A stretch of 64,000 bases of DNA. Source: Ehretia macrophylla (lineage: Eukaryota; Streptophyta; Magnoliopsida; Boraginales; Ehretiaceae). The DNA is taken from assembly GCA_037974665.1 (NCBI GenBank), contig CM075764.1:90576825-90640824 (forward strand), read 5' to 3'. A model generated the notes under the pieces. That model was not told the origin of the DNA, did not search any database, and saw only the letters and a list, made by a program, of their open reading frames with translations. The position numbers and the translations under genes are program-made. Shown one piece after another: positions 1-11,510 of the stretch (positions are counted from its first letter, which is position 1; every line of letters begins with the position of its first letter).

Positions 1-700
1 AGCAATCAACCACAAAATGCTCAAGACCCTTTGTTGAAGCTCAAATCTTCTCCTTTCCCTTGCTTAGCCGAGAACCTCACTAGTTTTTCTCTATTTTTCC
101 TAGCTTAATGTTCAATCTCTTAGCATAAGCATGATGTTAAACTATGAAGAAAAGAAATGGATGCTTAGTAACTCACCTAGGCCGAAAATGAAGCTTCAAT
201 GCACATGCAAGAGAAATTTTCGAACTCTAGCTTGTTTGCTTGGTTTTCTTGATGGTTTGCTTGCCTTGTTCGACCAAGGTGTGATGAAGATGAACAAGGA
301 TGATAAGAGTTCAGCCAAGGACCGAAATGGAGAGAGAAGAATGAGAGGAGAGAGAGTTTGTGAGATAAAATGATTTGTGAAGCATGTTGAATGTGAGTTG
401 TGTGTGTGTGTCGGCTATGAGCTTCAAAATTCTGAATTTTGTGTTGTCTTGGTGTGATGTTTGAATTTTTTAGTGGAGAATGGTGATGTAGCCGAGATGG
501 TGGCTTAGTATTTAGCAAAGTGTGGCTTTGATGCAAGCAAAAGGTATGACAATGTGAAGATTTGTCTCAAGCATGCATGAATAAATTATGTTGCTCAAAA
601 TTTTCTCTCGAAACATGGTATGGGCGTCCAAGGGCTTGCATTTGCTGAAAATTCAGATTCTATTAATGTATTTTAGCTTATAATAAGGGTGAAATTTGAG
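1..700 (-). repeat. LTR-like fragment cut by window edge
   Basis: No convincing protein is encoded here. Read on the minus strand, the sequence has a pyrimidine-rich stretch followed by a splice-donor-like AGGTGAG near 180, the layout of the R/U5 leader of plant gypsy LTRs. Short open frames exist on both strands but resemble nothing I know. An LTR or leader fragment of a retroelement is the best guess. The window edge prevents finding its ends. Positions 700-870 show nothing recognisable. Confidence 0.3.
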
Positions 701-879
701 GTGCATTGGTTTTGGGTGAGAATAAAGAATAAAGAATGAAGAAGGTTTAGTGTTTGGTGCATTTTTTGTCTTCTAGTGAATGGAATTTGGATTATTATAT
801 TGTTAGTGGATTTTGTAGGATTGTTTAATAGTCTAGTGCTTCGTGAAAGATGCTTTCTTGATTTGCGTGAAAGTACGCT

Positions 880-1200
880 TTTTTAGGTCTAGGGCACACA
901 CTACGAGGTAGAACACGAACTACGAGACGAACGCACGTTTTTCAAGACTAAGGCACATACTTCAAGATAGGTGCACGGATTCTAATGCTAACACACGCAT
1001 CCCTAGGTGAATGAACGTAGATCAAAATAAGGCACGTAATTCAATGCAATACATGTAATTCAAGACACGACTCTCAAACCTAGGTTAAAGCACGTATAAC
1101 GAGGCATACACGAAAACCAAGATAGGGTACGTAATCCAAGGTCAGTCATATCACTCTTGGTCTATAGCACGTAAATCGAGGTAATACACGTTATTCAGGG
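880..1200. repeat. Degenerate short tandem array with ACGT cores
   Basis: About a dozen units spaced roughly 20-30 bp apart carry variants of GCACGTA followed by an A/T-rich stretch and CAAG or CGAG. Clear cores lie near 943, 1013, 1032, 1090, 1128, 1168 and 1186. The units are too diverged to be a young minisatellite. The array stops where recognisable gypsy pol begins. It could be a decayed satellite or retroelement spacer. Whether the ACGT (G-box-like) cores bind anything is unknown. Confidence 0.5.
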
Positions 1201-1212
1201 TCGGGCCTCACA

Positions 1213-4180
1213 GGTTGTGAGGCTTACTTTGCTTACTTAATTAATCAACCTGGTGATCAATTGAAACTGAATGATGTACCTATCGTGAGAGAGTTTCCGG
1301 GGGTGTTTCCTGAGAAGTTACCTGGTTTATCACCTGATAGAGAGATAGAGTTTGTGATCGACTTATTACCAGGGGCTACGCCTATCTCTAGAACTCCGTA
1401 CAGAATGGCCCTACCCGAGTTGCAGGAATTGAAAATTCAGTTGCAGGGTTTACTTGAGAAGGGATTCATTCAGTCGAGTTCTTCACCTTGGGGTACACCG
1501 GTTTTATTTGTTAAAAAGAAAGATAGATCTCTTCGATTATGCATTGACTATCGGGGTCTTAATCAGATAACTATCAAAAACAAATATCCATTGCCTTTGA
1601 TTGAGGAATTATTTGATCAGTTGCAAGGTGCCATGGTATTCTCTAAATTCGATTTGAGGCAGGGCTATTATCAATTAAGGATTAAGTTAGATGATATTCC
1701 CAAAACTGCTTTTAGAACTCGGTATGGTCATTATGAGTTTGTTGTTCTGCCGTTTGGGTTAACTAACGCTCCTGCCGCATTTATGGATCTGATGTAGAGA
1801 GTATTCCGCCCCTATCTGGATCAGTTTGTGGTTAATTTCATTGATGATATTCTTGTCTATTCTAAATCTGAGGCAGAACATGAACAGCATCTCAGGATTG
1901 TACTACAGACTCTTCAGGAGCATCGGTTATTTGCGAAATTCAGTAAGTGTGAGTTCTGGTTAAGACAAGTCACATTTCTGGGCCACATTATTTCTCAGGA
2001 TGGAATTTTCATTGATCTAGCTAAGATTGAGGTTGTTATGGTATGGAAACTGCCGGAGACTGTTACAGAAATTCGCAGTTTTCTGGGTTTAGCGGGTTAT
2101 TACAGAAGGTTTGTCAAGGATTTCTCTAAAATTGCTGGGCCTTTGACTCAACTCACTCAGAAGAAGACTATATTTGACTGGAATGAGAAGTGTCAGGCTA
2201 GCTTCCGGAATTAAAGAAGAGATTAACCACAACTCCTATTCTCGCTTTACCTGAGGGTACTGATAATCTGGTAATCTATAGTGACGCTTCTAAGGAAGGT
2301 TTGGGCTGTGTATTGATGCAGAATGGGAAAGTTATTGCTTATGCTTCCAGAAAACTGAAACCTTATGAATTTAATTACCCGACGTATGATCTCGAGCTTG
2401 CAGCTATCATCTTTGCGTTAAAGAAATGACGTCACTATTTTTGGGATAATAAATTTGAAATCTTTACTGATCACAAGAGTCTGAAATATCTCTTTTCTCA
2501 GAAAGAGTTGAATATGAGGTAGAGGCGTTGGTTGGAGTTGCTTGAGGATTATAATTGTACTATCAATTATCTGCCAGGTAAGGCTAATATTGTTGCTGAT
2601 GCCTTATGCCGAAAGGCTATAGTTGCTAGTCTAATCATCAAAAATTGGGAGTTCATGGAGGAATTATGTTTATGGAGGCCCAACATTTCAGATTCCGGTG
2701 TTCAATTTGCAAGTTTGCATATTCAGTCTCTTTTATTATCCAGGATTCGAGAAGCTCAACAGGCTGACCCGCAGTTGATGGAAATCTTAGAAAAGTCAAA
2801 AGGGGGAGGTCGGATTTCAAATTACATGATGATGGGCTTCTAAAGTTCAAGGGCAGAATTTGCATTCCTTCCGAGCCAGCTTTAAAGAAAGAAATTATTG
2901 TAGAGGCTCATAATTCTAAGTATACAATTCATCCAGGCAGTACTAAGATGTACAGAGATCTGAAACAGAACTACTGGTGGAACAACATGAAGAGAGAGAT
3001 TGTGGACTATGTTGCTAAATGTCTTACATGCCAGAAAGTAAAAGTTGAACATCAGAGACCAGCAGGGTTGTTGCAGCCTTTGGCTATTCCTGTTTGGTAA
3101 TGGGATCACATTACCATGGATTTCGTGTCAGATTTACCGCGGTCTTCAAGGGGTCATGATTCAGTCTGGGTTGTTGTGGATAGATTGACCAAAACCTCTC
3201 ATTTTATTGCTACTAAGAAGACTGAATCTCTGGATCGGTTGGCTGAAATTTATGTTGAGAATATTGTTAGAATTCATGGAATCCCCAAAAGTATTGTGTC
3301 AGATAGAGACCCCAGATTCACATCTCAGTTCTGGCAAAAGATTCAAAAAGCTTTGGGCACGACTTTGAGTTTCAGTACAGCTTATCAACCTCAGACAGAT
3401 GGTCAATCCGAGAGAACTATCTTAATCCTCGAGGATATGTTACGGGCTTGTATTCTGGATTTCGGTAAGAGTTGAGAAAAATACTTTCCTCTTGCAGAAT
3501 TTGCTTATAACAACAGTTATCAAGCTACTATCGGTATGGCACCATATGAGGCTTTGTATGGGCGGAAATGTAGATCTCCTTTATATTGGGATGAAGTTGG
3601 AGAGTCGAAATCTATTGATCCTATTTTATTGCCAGAGATGAACAGAATGATTGATAATGTTCAGCTTATCAGAAAAAGAATGCTTACAGCACAGAGTCGG
3701 CAAAAGAGTTATGCAGATAAACGCCGTTGTGATCTGAAATTTACCGTTGGCGATCGAGTATTTCTGAAAATTTCTCCTCGCAAGGGTTTGATTCGGCATG
3801 GTAAAGGAGGTAAACTCAGTCCTCGTTACGTGGGACCATTTGAAGTAATTGAGACCATTGGTGATTTGGCTTATCGACTAGCTTTGCCTCCTAGCCTGGG
3901 CAGAATTCATGATATCTTCCATGTTTCTATGCTTCGGAAGTATCAGCCAGATCCCTCTCATATTCTTGAGCCCGAGCCTGTAGAGATCAGTGAGACGTTG
4001 ACCTACACGGAGAAACCTCTTCGAATTGTTGGTCAGAAAGTTCAGGAGCTGAGGACTAAAAACTTTCCGATGGTTAAAGTTATGTGGGATCATCACGGGT
4101 TAGAGGATGCTACCTGGGAGAGAGAGGATCAGATACAGGAACGCTATCCAGAGTTATTCGCCGATTCATGTAAGAATTGA
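1213..4180 (+). pseudogene. Gypsy pol (RT-RNase H-integrase-chromodomain), broken
   Basis: The domain order is: reverse transcriptase about 1330-1930 with active-site FIDD at about 1840; RNase H about 2265-2580 with DAS, YDLELA and TDHKSL motifs; integrase HHCC zinc finger about 2905-3045; integrase core about 3115-3480 with MDF, SDRDPRF and TDGQSER supplying the DDE residues; and a chromodomain-like tail about 4065-4155 (KVMWDHHGLEDATWE). Coding is disrupted by stops at 1795 (TAG), 2427 (TGA), 2520 (TAG), 3098 (TAA) and 3473 (TGA), and by frameshifts near 2205 and 2830. It cannot make the polyprotein. Most of the stops look like CAG-to-TAG or TGG-to-TGA changes. Confidence 0.9.
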
Positions 4181-4194
4181 GTGGACGAAATTAG

Positions 4195-4210
4195 TTTAAG
4201 GGGGAGAGGA
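4195..4210 (+). other. Polypurine tract of the gypsy element
   Basis: The purine run AAGGGGGAGAGGA lies directly before the LTR start TGTGACGCCC. This is the plus-strand primer position for gypsy elements and confirms both the orientation and the LTR boundary. Confidence 0.85.
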
Positions 4211-6689
4211 TGTGACGCCCGAGATTTAGCCTTGCATTCAATTACTATTGCATCCCTTGTTTCCGCATTTCCTTCTGTGCTTTACTAACTGTCTTCTTTA
4301 GCTACTATTCACTTCATTTTCAAACTGCATTCTATTAGTGAATTAACATTTTTATTAAATCATATTAATTGTTAAAGTAGTGGAAAAAATGTGCAATTGG
4401 GCTAGAGGCGATAGGAGAGCTCGTTTAGAAAATCATTTTTGTAGTTAAATGAATAGTGTTACATAACATGACTTAGAGATTTAATTAGTTAGCATACACT
4501 TTACTAATTAGGCTCGTTTTAAGCTAACTAAGCTCATTTTAAAGGACCATTTAAGCACCCAATCAAGACCCCACCTTAGCCCATTCATTATATAGCCTTA
4601 TTTAGCTCATATCATAGCAAAGAAAAAAAAATAAAAGCTGAAAAACAGTAGCAGAGGCTGACAACAGCAAACAGGAGAAAAAAAATAATTTTTGCTCTTC
4701 AATCCCTCAATCCAAGCCTCTCCAACCCTTGAGCAAGTAGATAAGGGTGTGCGCAAGCTTCCTAGGTATTCCTACGCGCATTGGTGAGGGATTTCATGGC
4801 TTATTTTCGCATTTTGACATAGTTGCTATTTTCTTGATTTGTTAGAAATGATGTTAAATGCTATTACAAGGCTCAAATAAGCTTATATATGTTGTGTATA
4901 TGTAGTAGAGACCATATTTATGCTATTGTTTCATGTATTAAACGGTAGAAATCGATAGTTAATTCATAGGAGTGAATAGTGACAGAAATTCTAGGGTTTT
5001 GGCGTTTTAACTTGAATCAATGCTTCTAATAGATGCCTTAGGTGTTAATGAATGTAGGCTAATAGCCCCGTGCGCTTGAATTGCTCTAAAATCGCATAAA
5101 ACGTAAAATAGTCGACTTTAATAAAGGGGTTTCGGGATTAAGACGAATCCGGGTGGATTCGGGCTTTACTTTTGGTATCCTTAGGCTACCTAGGTGCTAT
5201 AGAAGCTTTGCTAACCCTTGTTTGAAGCCCGGATGAGGCACGTGTAGTTTAAAGCTATAAGAGGGAATTTGGGGCTTTCGGGGTAATTGCGGGTAATTGG
5301 GCTTAATGGTGGATTGAAAGGGTACCTTAGGGGTTAATTAAAGGATGGATGTAGCTTCCCCTAGAATATGAATCATTAATGTGAGTTTGGAAGAGAAATA
5401 GCTTGAATAACAAAGGGGATTAGGTGCGATTTCGGTTGTTTTGCGCTTCTAAGACCTTGCCACAATTTCTTGGGTGTTTAAATGTGACTTCAAGTTGTTT
5501 TAGAGCTTTCGGCATGATTCTATGCTTGTCTTGTATATGCTCATTCGTAAAATTGCTTATTCGCTCTTATAATTGTTCCTATTCTAACTGCATCGAGGTC
5601 AACCTACTTTGTTGATTCTCCTACATGTTATTGCTTATATTATTGATATTAACTTGCCATTGTAAAGTGCATTGCATAGTGGTTGCGCAACCATAGTGTC
5701 AGGGGCGGATGTGTTGAATATCGGCTGGGCGGCAGAGGGCTTGCTAGTGGATAATCAAACTCCGTGCTCTATTCCCTCACTCGCCTAGTCCGGAGATTGC
5801 CAGGGGGTGTTGGGTCATAGGATTATCGGGGTACATCCGGAGTACACCCACTGGAGTGTTTGGGATTATGCCGGCTTATCGTGATTGTGATCATGGTTCG
5901 TGGATCGTGTTCGTGGATTGAAGATGTGGAGTATGGGGTTAAGTGAAATGTATCCTTTTTAATGTGTTGTTACTTAAGCTATCGTTACTTCTTAAGTTTT
6001 TTAATTACTATTGTTGATTAACTGTCTTAATTGTTGCATTGCACGCCCCGGGAGACTTTATCCCTCACTGGGCAACAATGGTTGCTTATACCTCGATATA
6101 TGTTTCAGGAGACGCTGAGGGTGATCCCCAGCTTGTTGAGGTAGTAGTGGAGGAGGAAGAGGTGCAGACAGAGCCTTTACCCTAGTTGCTGTGTGTTACT
6201 CTGAGGTGGTTGTGCCTTCTTGTTTCTATTTGGCACTTGTGTATCTATTTTGTGGCCTAAGGGCTATGTATATGCTGGTTGTTGTAAGAAGTTGAAGGAT
6301 AGTTGGTTGTAGTGTAGAATTGGGAAACTATGTCATGTAATAAGTTATGTTTCCGCTTTTATTCACTTTGCATGCGTGGGAGTGAATGGCTTAATGTAGG
6401 ATGTTTTATCTTTTAAGTATGTTTTAATGTTATCCTAGAATGGCATGGCTATTAGACTATGCTGTAAACAAGTTACCTGCATGCTTGCGTGATTTTGGAA
6501 CTGTTGTACGCTTCAAGGCTCGGATGGCCTTGAACCTTTGTTGTTTAGTTATGAAAAGCTTGTCTTATCTTGTTGAGGCTTTATTTGAGTGTTTACAGGT
6601 TTTTAGAATGTCCACGGTACAGGGGAGACTCTGTCCGTGTATCGGGTTCAGACTTAACCTTTAGCTTGGGGTTGGGTCAGGGCGTGACA
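4211..6689 (+). repeat. 3' LTR of the Tekay-like gypsy, about 2.48 kb
   Basis: It starts TGTGACGCCC and ends GGGCGTGACA, which are near-perfect inverted termini. The polypurine tract abuts its start. Near its 3' end it carries AAGGCTCGGATGGCCTTGA followed by a GGGGAGACTCTGTCCG motif. Close versions of both occur in the LTRs at 29620-32258 (plus) and 44332-48116 (minus), which ties the three to one LTR lineage. Short open frames inside, for example at 5424 and 6440, are not genes. Confidence 0.85.
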
Positions 6690-6721
6690 ACAACTCTGTC
6701 CTCTCTGCCCCCCCTTAATAA

Positions 6722-8546
6722 CTCGGTCCAACCGTGGATTCCAGACTCCGGGGCATCTTCTCACATGACGTCGGATCCTTCTATTCTTCAGAAGATCCAA
6801 CTGTATTATGTGGTTTGAACTAGGTGGTCATTGAGGATGGTAAAGACTCTCTGTCGATTTCATCTACTGGCTCATCTATTTATTCTCATAGTTTAGATTA
6901 TTCAATATTCTACGTGTTCATAGTTTAACCAAAAATTTGCTTTCGTTCTCTCAAATTTCGAAAGATAATCGGGTCTCACTCGAATTTTTTCCTTTTGCTT
7001 GTGTTGTCAAGGATTTTCAAACTATCACTTCTTTTACTAGTTTTCAATTTTTTTGCAATCTTTGTTGACGATTTCAGTCGGTCTACCTGGTTGTACCATT
7101 AAGAAATAAAAGTGATTGTATGGATGCTTTTGATCATTTTAAGCGGCCCTCTGAATTTTTTTTCAATACTTGTATTAAAATTTATCATCACGATGGTGCA
7201 AAGAAAATCATTCAAGGTCGTTTAAAATGCTTATTAGTAGTAAGGGCATTCAATATCTCATTTCTTGTCCTTACACTTCGGAGCAAAATGGGCTTTCTGA
7301 AAGAAAAATGAGACACATTACTAACCCCCTGTTTAGATTGCACAAAGGAAAGGAAAGTAAAGCGAGGAAGAAAAATTAAGGAAATGAATTACTTTGTTGG
7401 GATTGCAAAAAATAATAATAGAAAGAAAATGAAAGGATTTTATGATCTTTTGTTTGGATTGAAGAAGGAAAAGAAAGGAAATAATAATTTTAAATGCAAA
7501 ATTACTTAAGTAGTCTTTTTTATTTTTATAACCATGAGATATGTAGAGACAAAAACGACTTTTTATACAAAACTTTTTATTTTCTTCCAAAACACCTTAA
7601 TTTAGAAAGATTACAAAATCATTCTCATTAAAGAAAATTGAGAAATTTTGGAATCCCTCTATAACATTTCCCTCATTTAAAATTCTAATTCAAATAAGAG
7701 AAGTGATTCTTTATTCCCTCCCAATCCTTTCATTTCCTTTAAAAAATCCAATCCAAAAAAGCTGATGTTTCTATCTTTTGTTCCCAAATTTTTTTGGCTT
7801 GAAGCTTTTGCCTTGTTGTTCATTTAATTAACCGCCTTCCAACACCTATCTTGTCACGTCTCTCTCCTTTTGAGAAGATTCATAATCGGGCCCTGATTAT
7901 TCCTTATTACGCATTTTTTGGTTGCCTCTGTTTCCCTTACTTGGTTGCTACAAAATTAGATAGGTTAAGCCCTAAATCTATTCCATGCGAGTTTATTGGG
8001 TATATTGATAGCTATAGGGGTACTGATGCTATGATAAATAAATAAGTCGTGTGTATTTATTAGTCACCTCCTTTTTGATAAAGACGTCTCTCCCTTTGTC
8101 ACTTCTATTATCTCTTGTCCTAATATCTCTCCATTGAAAATTATTTCGAGGGGATGATTAGCCCATTCATATAAAAATAAGTCCCATATACTAAAGACTC
8201 ACTCTATATAAGTGAATTGACTATCTACCTGGGGTAGATGGAAGAACAACTCCCTCTCCATGCATCTCTTGCTCACTAAATTCACAAACTTCGTTGCTTG
8301 AAAATCCTCACTCGCTTTTGTCTATTGGATCCTTTATGCCTACTGTCGCAATTAATGACTCTCTCTCTCTAATTCTCCAGCTCTTCTAGCTTGTAATATG
8401 TCTTTATCTCATAGCCTCCCATGTGTTGACATCCAGCCTGTGCCATTAATTCATTATAGCTCTATGCATAGTCAACTGTCTTACAGTTATGGCCATCACA
8501 TGTTTCATTCATCTCCTTTAATTTCTGGCCATGCAAATGATTAGAT
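6722..8546 (+). pseudogene. Copia A protease/integrase remnant
   Basis: A copia aspartic protease start is visible at about 6737-6785 with WIPDSGASSHMTSD. Integrase-core-like sequence follows at about 7040-7320 (DAFDHFKRPSEFF) and resumes after the MITE at about 7766-8045 (SPFEKIHNRA, then CEFIGYIDSYRG, a GKGY-like post-integrase motif). Frames are broken by many stops and indels and by deletion of the pre-integrase region. Homology with copia B (26020-27240) and copia C (61822-62945) confirms the assignment. Confidence 0.75.
7324..7765. mobile_element. MITE-like insertion in copia A integrase
   Basis: Copies B and C are continuous at this position, so about 440 bp were inserted in A. The ends are diverged inverted repeats: CTGTTTAGATTG with AAAGGAAAGGAAAG on the left, and the complement of CTTTCATTTCCTTT with CCAATCCAAAAAAG on the right. 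There is no coding capacity. The target duplication is not clear (possibly TAA on the left), so the superfamily stays open. Confidence 0.55.
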
Positions 8547-8551
8547 TTTAG

Positions 8552-8834
8552 TGTTATGAGTTTTTATTTTAAAATTAATTGATATTAAGTGAAATTGGCA
8601 TATGAGTTTATGAAGTGATCTTTTTAATTGTGAATGGTCAATGTGGGATTAAGCACCTCCCTCACATGTAACTCGGTGAGAATCAAGAGATGAGAGGAAA
8701 CTGACATTGAAGGAAACGAGTCAACGAGATCAAAATGATGAAACAGATGAATTACACATGGATAGATAGGTTTGGACCAAAGCTCATCTCTAATACCATG
8801 TTAAGTATCATAGGTTTTTATCTTAAAACCAATT
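8552..8834 (-). mobile_element. TRIM-like miniature LTR element, truncated
   Basis: Read on the minus strand, an incomplete 5' LTR (8799-8834) is followed by a primer-binding-like TGGTATTAGAG (complement of 8788-8798). Then come about 130 bp of non-coding sequence, a GTGAGGGAGG polypurine stretch, and a 3' LTR of about 100 bp (8552-8652) that begins near AATCCCACATTG. The two LTR pieces share ATAAAAAC-type sequence ending TTAACA or ATAACA. The copy is cut by the next element at 8835. The empty position is seen in copia B near 33617. Confidence 0.6.
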
Positions 8835-9153
8835 TGTTGAAAGAAAAAGAAAAGAGGAAACATGGGGAGAAAATATATGTATATTAAAGACAATAGGAGG
8901 AGCCACCACCAACGATGACTCTAGAATAGAGGGAAAGATATTGACTACATGATGAAATCTTAGTGTTGAGAATTAAATAGGAGAGTGTCTGTTTATAGGC
9001 TTCATAACTTGGTGACCAAGAATAGAGAACTATATTAATTAAGAATATTACCTAATAAGAAAAAACTAATCTAATAAGAAAACAACTTGAATATTACCTA
9101 AACTAGTGCCATGACATAAGGAATTATATTAAAACATTGAATATACTTTAACA
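8835..9153 (-). repeat. 3' LTR of the miniature element
   Basis: This is a direct copy of 9710-10034. Both contain the GGAGCCACCACCAA segment and the AGGGAAAGATATTGACTAC segment. It is followed on the plus strand by GCCCCCTC, the complement of the polypurine tract. Confidence 0.8.
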
Positions 9154-9696
9154 GCCCCCTCAAAATCAAGTAGGGCAAATGGAGACCAACTTGAGTTTGG
9201 TAAGTCTTGGAGCATTGGTTAAAGTAGCCAGAAGAACATCCGCAAGAGAACAATGATAAAAATGAATGAAAGTCAAACGATCAACAAAATCACAAAGAAC
9301 ATGAAGTTCAACGATGGTGGCTAATATAGTTTTCAGATCCACGACGGGCAAGAAAATAAATGGTGGTGGCTGACGGAATTTTCAAAGCCATGATAAATAA
9401 GAAAGAGATACCATAGATAACACAAGATGGTCTGAATAGAATCGAGAGAAATAGAGACCAACCCACGAGGGTCTAAAAAATCCTAGATAATTGTCTAACG
9501 GTTTAAACGCAGATAAAAAGATATTTGAGTTGTAAACAAAGAGATACAACTATTCTAAAAAATGACAATGTGAAGCCATGATCATGAATTTGATGGTTGC
9601 AATATTGATGGTGGTATAGAGAAAGATTCGATTGTTTTGACTCAACAGTGAAAGTGGAAATAATGAGACAATAATGACACATGCTATTAGAATGGT

Positions 9697-9709
9697 AGCT
9701 CTGATACTA
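9697..9709 (-). other. Primer-binding site of the miniature element
   Basis: The complement reads TAGTATCAGAGC, one base from the standard plant copia/TRIM site TGGTATCAGAGC that pairs with initiator tRNA-Met. It directly abuts the 5' LTR at 9710. Confidence 0.75.
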
Positions 9710-10034
9710 TGTTGAAAGAAAAAGAAAAGAGGAAATATAGGAAGAAAATATTTGTATATTAAAGACAATCAGAGGAGCCACCACCAATAGTGGCTCCAGA
9801 AGATAGGGAAAGATATTGACTACGTGATGAAATCTTGGTGTTGAGAATTAAATAGAAGAGTGCCTATTTATAGGTCTCAAAGCTTGTTGACCAAGAATAG
9901 AGAACTACATTAATTAGGAATAGAGTCAAATAAGAAAACCTTGAAGCCAATCTAATAAGGAAATAACTTGAATATTACCCAAACTAGTGTCATGACATAA
10001 GAAGTTATATTAAAACAATGAATATACTTTAACA
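9710..10034 (-). repeat. 5' LTR of the miniature element
   Basis: It is the partner of 8835-9153 and ends CTTTAACA. The plus strand then resumes copia A at GTCCAGCCTTTAATC, matching copia B near 33618. Confidence 0.8.
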
Positions 10035-11510
10035 GGTCCAGCCTTTAATCATATCGCATCATCAGTCTACACAAGCCACTTCCTTCACTTCGCATAACAA
10101 TTAATGACACACGGCTTGGTAGCTTGTCAGTTCCTACTCCTACTTCTGCGTCATCTCACTCTATTTATCCCATGGTCATGTACTTGCATGATCATACCCT
10201 CCTAGTCAAGACCTACCCAGATTATGTTACTCTCCAAGCCGTGACTGCACCTTTGTCCACTGAATTGTTTGATTTTGAGCCTACTTCTTTCACCTTGCCT
10301 TCTAAGTTTGCACACTAGCGAAAATTCATGGATGCTAAATACAATGCCTTGATTCATAGCAGCACATGGTTGCTAGTCATTCTTCCCACAAATGCTAATA
10401 TTGTGGGTTGTAAGTGGGTCTTTCGGGTTAAACAGAAGTCTGATAGTTTGATTGTGAGGTATAAATCCCGTTTAGTGGATAAGGGTTACAATCAGGATGA
10501 ATGTATTGATTACACTGAAACCTTTAGTCTTGTTGTTAAACCTACCATGATTCGTGTTGTTCTTTCTTTTGTTGTGTCCAAACACTGGCCTATCCGTCAA
10601 ATTGATGTCAACAATGCCTTTTTTTGTGGTTTTCTTTACAAAGATGTTTAAATGACTCAATCTCCAGGTTCATTCACCCATCCCATCTTACTTATGTGTA
10701 CAAACTCTAGAAGGCCTTGTATGGCTTGAAACAGGCTCCTCGAGCTTGGTTTTCTCATCGTAGTTCCTTTATCCAACGACTTGGTTTTGTTGTGTCTCGA
10801 TTTGACACTTCTATGTTGTCACGCCATCTTGACCATGTGTGGTCTATTCGTTGGTCTATGTTGATGACATTTTAATCAATGGTGATAACACTGAGGCTGT
10901 TACCTCTATTACATCTTTTTTTTATCGTCAGTTTGCACTTAATGATCTCAGGCCTTTTTAATTCTTTCTTGATATTGAGGTCACTCATACCTCTCATGGT
11001 TTACTTTTTACCAAGACTAGGTACATTTAGGATCTTCTTAAGCGAGCCAATTTAAACAGAGCAAAACCCATCTCTTCGCCTATTGCTGCAAATTACAATC
11101 TTTCTCTCTATTATGGTGATCCATTTCCTGAACCCACTCTATATTGTAGCATTGTAAAGGCTTCTAAGTACTTAACTATCACTTGCTCAAATATTGCAAT
11201 TACTGTGAACAAGGTCTGTTAGTTTATGCATTCCCCGACTGAACCATACTGGTCCATTATTAAATGCATCCTGTAGGGCATTATGTCTTTTGGTTTGTCA
11301 CTTCAATGATCAACTGATAGTAATCCACATGCTTATTCTGAATCTAATTGGATTAGATGCCCAAATAATAATCATATTACTCATGGGTATTTCACTTTTA
11401 TTAGTCCCAATTTGGTTTTGTACACTGCAAAGAAACAAACAACGATTGCACAGTTCATTACAAACACTAAATATTATGCTATGGCCTTTGCTATAGCTAA
11501 ACTCATTTTT
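10035..11510 (+). pseudogene. Copia A reverse transcriptase/RNase H remnant
   Basis: Fragments of copia RT are readable: WVFRVKQKSD near 10415, RQIDVNNAFF near 10595, LEGLVWLETG-type residues near 10710, the catalytic YVDD at about 10857-10868 and FALNDLRPF near 10935. RNase H fragments follow: HGYFTFISPNLV near 11385 and AKKQTTIAQF near 11427. Stops and frameshifts occur throughout. The coding trail ends where the hAT element replaces about 70 bp of copia sequence. It resumes at 14456. Confidence 0.8.

Larger units (their letters stand above)
1203..6689 (+). mobile_element. Ty3/gypsy element, Tekay/Del-like, 5'-truncated
   Basis: This chromovirus-type retrotransposon keeps reverse transcriptase, RNase H, integrase, a C-terminal chromodomain-like segment, a polypurine tract and a complete 3' LTR. 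The 5' LTR, gag and protease are missing: recognisable pol starts abruptly near 1203. The 3' end falls inside copia A, because the sequence after 6689 resumes the copia protease region that copia B shows near 25980. The left half of the target copia is therefore expected upstream of the window. Assignment to Tekay/Del rests on the pol motifs, the chromodomain-like tail and the long LTR. Confidence 0.8.
8835..10034 (-). mobile_element. Small non-autonomous LTR retrotransposon (TRIM/SMART class)
   Basis: The element is 1.2 kb with direct repeats of about 320 bp at both ends (8835-9153 and 9710-10034), each running from TGTTGAAAG to CTTTAACA. Inside the right repeat lies GCTCTGATACTA, the complement of a methionine-initiator-tRNA primer site. 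Inside the left repeat the complement reads TTTTGAGGGGGC, a polypurine tract. This fixes minus orientation. The internal 556 bp hold no recognisable protein; the 61-residue frame at 9166-9351 matches nothing I know. No target duplication is apparent, so its arrival may have deleted part of the neighbouring TRIM. Confidence 0.75.

Noticed and set aside
131..536. Overlapping frames of 80 and 119 residues on opposite strands near the window start
   Set aside because: No recognisable domain; composition and a donor-like AGGTGAG on the minus strand fit an LTR leader better than a gene.
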